From contig CAMLEO010000237.1 in assembly GCA_946478975.1 (NCBI GenBank), forward strand, positions 1 through 11,318: a stretch of DNA of 11,318 nucleotides, given 5' to 3'. This DNA comes from an uncultured Steroidobacter sp. (GTDB lineage: Bacteria; Pseudomonadota; Gammaproteobacteria; Steroidobacterales; Steroidobacteraceae). Every line of letters begins with the position of its first letter. Positions within the stretch are counted from its first letter, which is position 1. The notes under the pieces are model-generated. The model saw nothing but the letters and a program-made list of their open reading frames with translations. It was not told the origin of the DNA and did not search any database. The translations under genes and the position numbers were made by a program. Of this stretch, positions 8,511-11,318 are shown in pieces.

Positions 8511-8539
8511 TTGACCCGCGCGTAAAGCCCAGATCTAAT
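8511..8539 (+). promoter_or_regulatory. Sigma70-type promoter of the FlhD-like gene
   Basis: TTGACC (8511-8516) and TCTAAT (8534-8539) are separated by exactly 17 bp, and each differs from consensus at one base. Transcription would start near 8546, leaving a leader of about 23 nt that contains the ribosome site AGGAAG. Confidence 0.6.
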
Positions 8540-8558
8540 CACAGCTCCATCGATACGC

Positions 8559-8564
8559 AGGAAG
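8559..8564 (+). promoter_or_regulatory. Ribosome binding site of the FlhD-like gene
   Basis: AGGAAG lies 4 nt before ATG 8569, giving a strong match at short but workable spacing. It fixes the start of this otherwise unfamiliar protein. Confidence 0.55.
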
Positions 8565-8568
8565 CAAG

Positions 8569-9372
8569 ATGTCACAAACGCAAACGGAAATGCCTGAAGT
8601 CCAGTCTCGCGGCGCAACGAAATCCCGAGCCGCGCGACGTTCTCCTCGCAGCAGGAAACATAATGTCCAGACTGCTGCGCCCGTGCTCGACGCCGCGCTG
8701 CTGGGACGAATTCAAGATCTCAATCTGGATTATCTGGAGCTGCTGGTCGCGGAGCGCGCCAGCGGTGAATACGCGGCACAGTTGCAGCACCTGCCGCCTG
8801 CGCAGCGCGCGGCTCTCGCCGCCGTTCCGGCGAGTGCGATGCCCGAGATGGCGCGGACGCCGTACACGCTGTATTCGCTAGGCGTTGAAGATGAGAACTT
8901 CTGGGCGTCGATCTGCGCCAACGCGACGGAAGGTACGCCTTCTTCGGTGATTCAGCGTTACGCGCGGCCGACGGGCGTGTCTGCGCAGTACGCATTCTGT
9001 GAGCTTGCACTGTTGCATGCGTGGCATGTCGCCGCCACGAATCCGATGGCTGCGCGCGTTCTCTATGCAATGCCTTACGCGACGGCGCAAAGGCTCGCAG
9101 CTACGCCGTTGTGGCAGATCAAGTGCATCGCCTCGAATCACAACACACTGCTGATGCCGCGCTGGCCGACGAATCCCGCGTTCTGGCCGGATCTGATTCG
9201 CTTCGCCGCTGCCAAGGATGCGCGTCGACTCACGACTGCGCGCTTGCTCGGCGTGCAGTTGGTTGCGGCTGAGCTCGAGGTCGCCTGCTCGTTGAGCCGG
9301 CCTCGTTCGCCAGTGATTCCTTCGCCTCGACTGCGCGCAAGGAAGTTACAAATGGCGCCTCGGGCGCGCTGA
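8569..9372 (+). CDS. Protein with two tandem FlhD-like domains (putative partner of the FlhC-like regulator)
   Basis: This 267-aa protein is not a standard family member. Residues 1-40 are basic and probably disordered (SRAARRSPRSRKH). Residues about 43-118 resemble FlhD (116 aa in E. coli): IQDLNLDYLELL recalls IYDINLSYLLL. The segment LPPAQRAALAAVP..MPEMA...TLYSL recalls FlhD's LGINEEMATTLAALTLPQM, and it ends in an acidic turn plus aromatic (GVEDENFW). Residues about 137-213 repeat the pattern: CELALLHAW, then AARVLYAMPYATAQRLAAT, then IASNHNTLLMP, then FW at 205-206 (94 residues after the first FW). A basic tail closes the protein. FlhD acts as a dimer with FlhC, so a fused double copy could replace the dimer. 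The gene is divergent from the FlhC-like gene, with its own promoter and ribosome site. The FlhD relationship was recognised by eye and is moderately sure; it could instead be a lineage-specific helical protein. Confidence 0.62.
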   Translation: MSQTQTEMPEVQSRGATKSRAARRSPRSRKHNVQTAAPVLDAALLGRIQDLNLDYLELLVAERASGEYAAQLQHLPPAQRAALAAVPASAMPEMARTPYTLYSLGVEDENFWASICANATEGTPSSVIQRYARPTGVSAQYAFCELALLHAWHVAATNPMAARVLYAMPYATAQRLAATPLWQIKCIASNHNTLLMPRWPTNPAFWPDLIRFAAAKDARRLTTARLLGVQLVAAELEVACSLSRPRSPVIPSPRLRARKLQMAPRAR

Positions 9373-9380
9373 GCGCGCCC
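9362..9380 (+). terminator. GC-rich hairpin at the end of the FlhD-like gene
   Basis: GGGCGCGC and GCGCGCCC form a perfect 8-bp stem around the loop TGA, which is the stop codon of the gene. Only TT follows before A, so the T-run of a standard intrinsic terminator is missing. It may still stop transcription between this gene and the convergent dinB. Confidence 0.4.
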
Positions 9381-9471
9381 TTACGCGAAAGTCACAAACG
9401 TTATGTGAATCGTTATGCAGCCTGGCGCGTTACATAAGCGCACCTGTAAGTCGCTCCGACAATCGCGATGT
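9373..9471. other. Convergent intergenic region between the FlhD-like gene and dinB
   Basis: This 99-bp stretch is more AT-rich than its surroundings and has no gene. It holds the right arm of the stop-codon hairpin. It also contains three CGTTAYR heptamers in direct orientation (9399, 9411, 9428). Confidence 0.5.
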
Positions 9472-10647
9472 TTATTCGCGCGGTTCGCGAGAGCGCAATG
9501 AGCTTGCGCGAGCGACGGCGGCATTGCCGAACTTGGCGCGAATGTCGTCGAGGGCGGCGTCGAGATGTTTGTTGCGTTTCGATTCCGGCATGGAAAACAA
9601 ATCGAGCTGCGGCTGCGCGGTGAGATCGCCGGCGCCGACGCCGAGCAGGCGCACGGGCGCGCGAGGCTGAGTGGCGATCCACTCGTCGAGCAGCTTCGCA
9701 GCGGCGGCCGCGAGCGGGCGAGTCTCTTGAGTGGCGGGGCGCACGGCGCATTGGCGCGTGTAGGTTTTGAAATCCTGCCGACGAATCTTCACGGTGATGC
9801 GTTCGGACAGCCATCCCTGCGCTCGCAGCCGCGAGGCCGTGCGGTCGGCGAGCTGCGCGAGCTCGGCATGCAGTTGTTTGGGATCGAGAATGTCCTTGTC
9901 GAAAGTGGTTTCGGACGAGATTTGTTTCTCGTCCCAATCGGGAATCACTGGCCGCTCGTCGATGCCCGCGGCTCGCGCTTTCATGTGGCCGGTGTATTTG
10001 CCGAAAGTCGAGCGCAGCGTTGCATCGGGCGCCAGGCGCAGGTCGCGCAGGGTGACGATGCCCAGGCGTTCGAGTTGAGGTGCGGTTTTGTTTCCAATGC
10101 CGAACAAACGACGGATCGGCAGCGGATCGAGAATGGCGGTGACTTCCTCCGGCTTCACGACGCACAGGCCGTCCGGCTTGCGCAGGTCGGAGGCGATCTT
10201 CGCCACCAGCTTGTTTGGCGCCACGCCGACCGAGGCAGTGAGCTGGGTCTGCTCTTTGATCAGGCTCTTGATGTCTTGCGCGATCTTTTCGGCGGAGCCG
10301 AGCGCCGCCTGGCTGTTCGTGACATCGAGGAACGCTTCATCCAACGACAGCCCTTCGACCAGCGGCGTGAAGCGATGAAAGATTTCGAAGACGGTGTTCG
10401 AGACTGATTTGTACTGGTCGAAGCGAGGCTTCACGCACACCGCATGCGGGCAGCGTCGCAGCGCTTCCCGCATGGGCATGGCGGAGTGCACGCCGTACTT
10501 GCGTACTTCATAGCTCGCGGCCGCGACGACGCCCCGGCCGCCGAGCCCACCCACAATCACTGGTTTACCGCGCAACTCGGGATTGTCGCGCATCTCCACG
10601 GACGCGTAGAACGCGTCCATGTCCACATGCAGGATGGATCGCGTCAC
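9472..10647 (-). CDS. dinB: DNA polymerase IV (DinB, Y-family translesion polymerase)
   Basis: This 391-aa Pol IV has its catalytic residues in place. HVDMDAFYASVE at residues 7-18 supplies D9 and the steric-gate F13, and SLDEAFLDV at 101-109 supplies D103 and E104. The thumb follows (GVAPNKLVAKIASDLRKPDGL), then helix-hairpin-helix segments (RRLFGIGNKTAPQLERLGI) and the little-finger domain. QLDLF at 347-351 is a beta-clamp-binding motif, followed by a 40-residue extension. It performs error-prone bypass synthesis at damaged template bases. The start is GTG 10647, because the next ATG (codon 10) would remove D9. That GTG overlaps the stop of the DUF4399 gene (GTGA), implying coupled translation. 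No LexA-type box is seen nearby, so damage induction is not evident. It converges on the FlhD-like gene. Confidence 0.96.
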   Translation of the reverse strand: MTRSILHVDMDAFYASVEMRDNPELRGKPVIVGGLGGRGVVAAASYEVRKYGVHSAMPMREALRRCPHAVCVKPRFDQYKSVSNTVFEIFHRFTPLVEGLSLDEAFLDVTNSQAALGSAEKIAQDIKSLIKEQTQLTASVGVAPNKLVAKIASDLRKPDGLCVVKPEEVTAILDPLPIRRLFGIGNKTAPQLERLGIVTLRDLRLAPDATLRSTFGKYTGHMKARAAGIDERPVIPDWDEKQISSETTFDKDILDPKQLHAELAQLADRTASRLRAQGWLSERITVKIRRQDFKTYTRQCAVRPATQETRPLAAAAAKLLDEWIATQPRAPVRLLGVGAGDLTAQPQLDLFSMPESKRNKHLDAALDDIRAKFGNAAVARASSLRSREPRE

Positions 10648-11078
10648 TTCACCGTGATCGTGATTTTCTTCGAGACCACGGCCGGGTCGTGCGGCACGTG
10701 CCCGAAGTCGCCGAGCAACAGTTGCAACGTGTGCTTGCCGGGCTTCAGCTCGACCGTCGTTTCGGTCTGGCCCTTGCCGAAGTGCACGTGCTGAGCGTCG
10801 GTCGGCACCGGCTTGTCCAGCGGCGGCAGGTCGGCGTCGATGATCAGGTGATGATGGCCGGTGTTTTCGGCGGTGATGCCTGCCGGGGCAATGCCCATGC
10901 CCTTCAACCCGAACTTCACCGTCACCGGACTGCTGACCGTAGCCCCGTCCTCCGGCGCAATGAAGTACACCTCCGCGCCCTTCGGTGAGGGCGTGCGCTT
11001 CGCTTGCGCGAACGCACCACCTGCGACGGCAACGGCGCCGATCAGGGCGAAAGTGATTAGAGCTTTGGCTGGCTTCAT
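10644..11078 (-). CDS. Exported DUF4399 domain protein
   Basis: This is a 144-aa protein. Residues 1-24 form a signal peptide (MKPAK, then ITFALIGAVAVAGGAFAQA), so it is periplasmic or secreted. The mature part opens with AEVYFIAPEDGATVSSPVTVKFG, a beta-sandwich style strand pair. It carries the DUF4399 hallmark GHHHLIID, with further histidines in DAQHVHFGKGQTE, and HTLQLLLGDFGHVPH. The His clusters could bind metal, but that is inference; no function is established for the family. The start is ATG 11078, preceded by GGAG at 8 nt and giving a clean signal peptide; the frame extends upstream to 11177 but with no signal-like sequence. Its TGA overlaps the dinB GTG by 4 nt. Pairing with a DNA polymerase looks like transcriptional convenience rather than shared function. 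Confidence 0.85.
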   Translation of the reverse strand: MKPAKALITFALIGAVAVAGGAFAQAKRTPSPKGAEVYFIAPEDGATVSSPVTVKFGLKGMGIAPAGITAENTGHHHLIIDADLPPLDKPVPTDAQHVHFGKGQTETTVELKPGKHTLQLLLGDFGHVPHDPAVVSKKITITVK

Positions 11079-11110
11079 CTTGTTGGCTCCGGTGGGACTT
11101 TGGACTGAGG

Positions 11111-11116
11111 ATTGTA
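11111..11116 (-). promoter_or_regulatory. Candidate -10 element for the DUF4399-dinB operon
   Basis: The minus strand reads TACAAT (5 of 6 consensus), 32 nt upstream of the DUF4399 ATG, in otherwise GC-rich sequence. No convincing -35 hexamer lies 16-18 bp further up, so it is a weak or activator-dependent candidate. Confidence 0.35.
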
Positions 11117-11247
11117 CGCCCGCAGAGTTCGCGGTGCGGCTTCGGCTGGAGTCGCAGCTTCGGTCAGGTCGGAGCAAGAGTCGGAGGCGGTGGTGGCTGG
11201 CGGAGGCTGGTGGGTCCTATGTTCCTCCGGCGCCGCGCACCGCCCTT

Positions 11248-11317
11248 GTCCACGCTGTCGCGTGGACTGTATGCGTTACGTCCCTGTAGCTGCTGCTGGG
11301 GCCGACTTCCCTGTCGG
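11248..11317. repeat. Hairpin-rich intergenic sequence, possible repeat element (cut by window end)
   Basis: Two dyads lie close together: GTCCACGC/GCGTGGAC with a TGTC loop (11248-11267), and CCGAC/GTCGG with a TTCCCT loop (11302-11317). Stacked short hairpins containing 'tCCCTGt' between genes resemble dispersed intergenic repeats of many gammaproteobacteria. Copy number cannot be seen here. The rest of 11119-11247 holds nothing I can identify. Confidence 0.35.
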
Positions 11318-11318
11318 A

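Noticed and set aside
7747..9372. FlhC/FlhD-like pair as the control module of an integrated conjugative element
   Set aside because: SetCD is a precedent, but no integrase, transfer gene, att-like repeat or tRNA is seen, and both sides are chromosomal housekeeping genes.
9565..10407. 280-codon plus-strand frame opposite dinB
   Set aside because: Antisense shadow; dinB on the other strand carries all Pol IV catalytic motifs.
11079..11177. Upstream extension of the DUF4399 gene (33 codons)
   Set aside because: The Arg/Ser-rich stretch precedes a clean signal peptide that has its own GGAG ribosome site, and it overlaps the candidate -10.
10861..11289. 142-codon plus-strand frame at the right end
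   Set aside because: It mostly lies antisense to the DUF4399 gene, with no ribosome site or known motif.

Overview
This GC-rich window reads like a chromosomal segment of a gammaproteobacterium. TamA/TamB, NudC, Pol IV and FlhC/FlhD-type proteins together point to Proteobacteria. The gene styles would fit a Steroidobacter/Nevskiales/Xanthomonadales-like lineage, but that placement is inference from recognisable proteins and composition, not from a marker gene. I see no rRNA, tRNA, CRISPR array, IS element, transposase or integrase.

Layout. Positions 3-341 (+) hold the C-terminal third of an alpha/beta hydrolase whose start lies outside the window. It converges on tamB, and the two stop codons overlap. 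From 8412 down to 338, five genes lie head to tail on the minus strand: an FlhC-like zinc regulator, nudC (NADH pyrophosphatase / RNA deNADding enzyme), an NRDE/TANGO2-family protein, tamA and tamB. Gaps are 9, 65 and 19 bp, and tamA/tamB share TGATG. TamA (outer-membrane Omp85 barrel) and TamB (inner-membrane-anchored periplasmic bridge) form the translocation and assembly module of the envelope. NudC and the NRDE protein are soluble housekeeping proteins.

Positions 8413-8568 are a divergent intergenic region with a good sigma70-type promoter and an 18-bp palindrome. It reads rightward into a 267-aa protein (8569-9372, +) that I interpret as two tandem FlhD-like domains. The FlhC-like gene faces it across the same region. 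This split, divergent and domain-duplicated FlhC/FlhD-like pair, with no flagellar gene in sight, is the most unusual content of the window.

The right part holds dinB (Pol IV, 10647-9472, minus), overlapping by 4 bp an upstream gene for a small exported DUF4399 protein (11078-10644, minus). Positions 11079-11318 contain no convincing gene, only a putative promoter and hairpin-rich sequence that may be an intergenic repeat.
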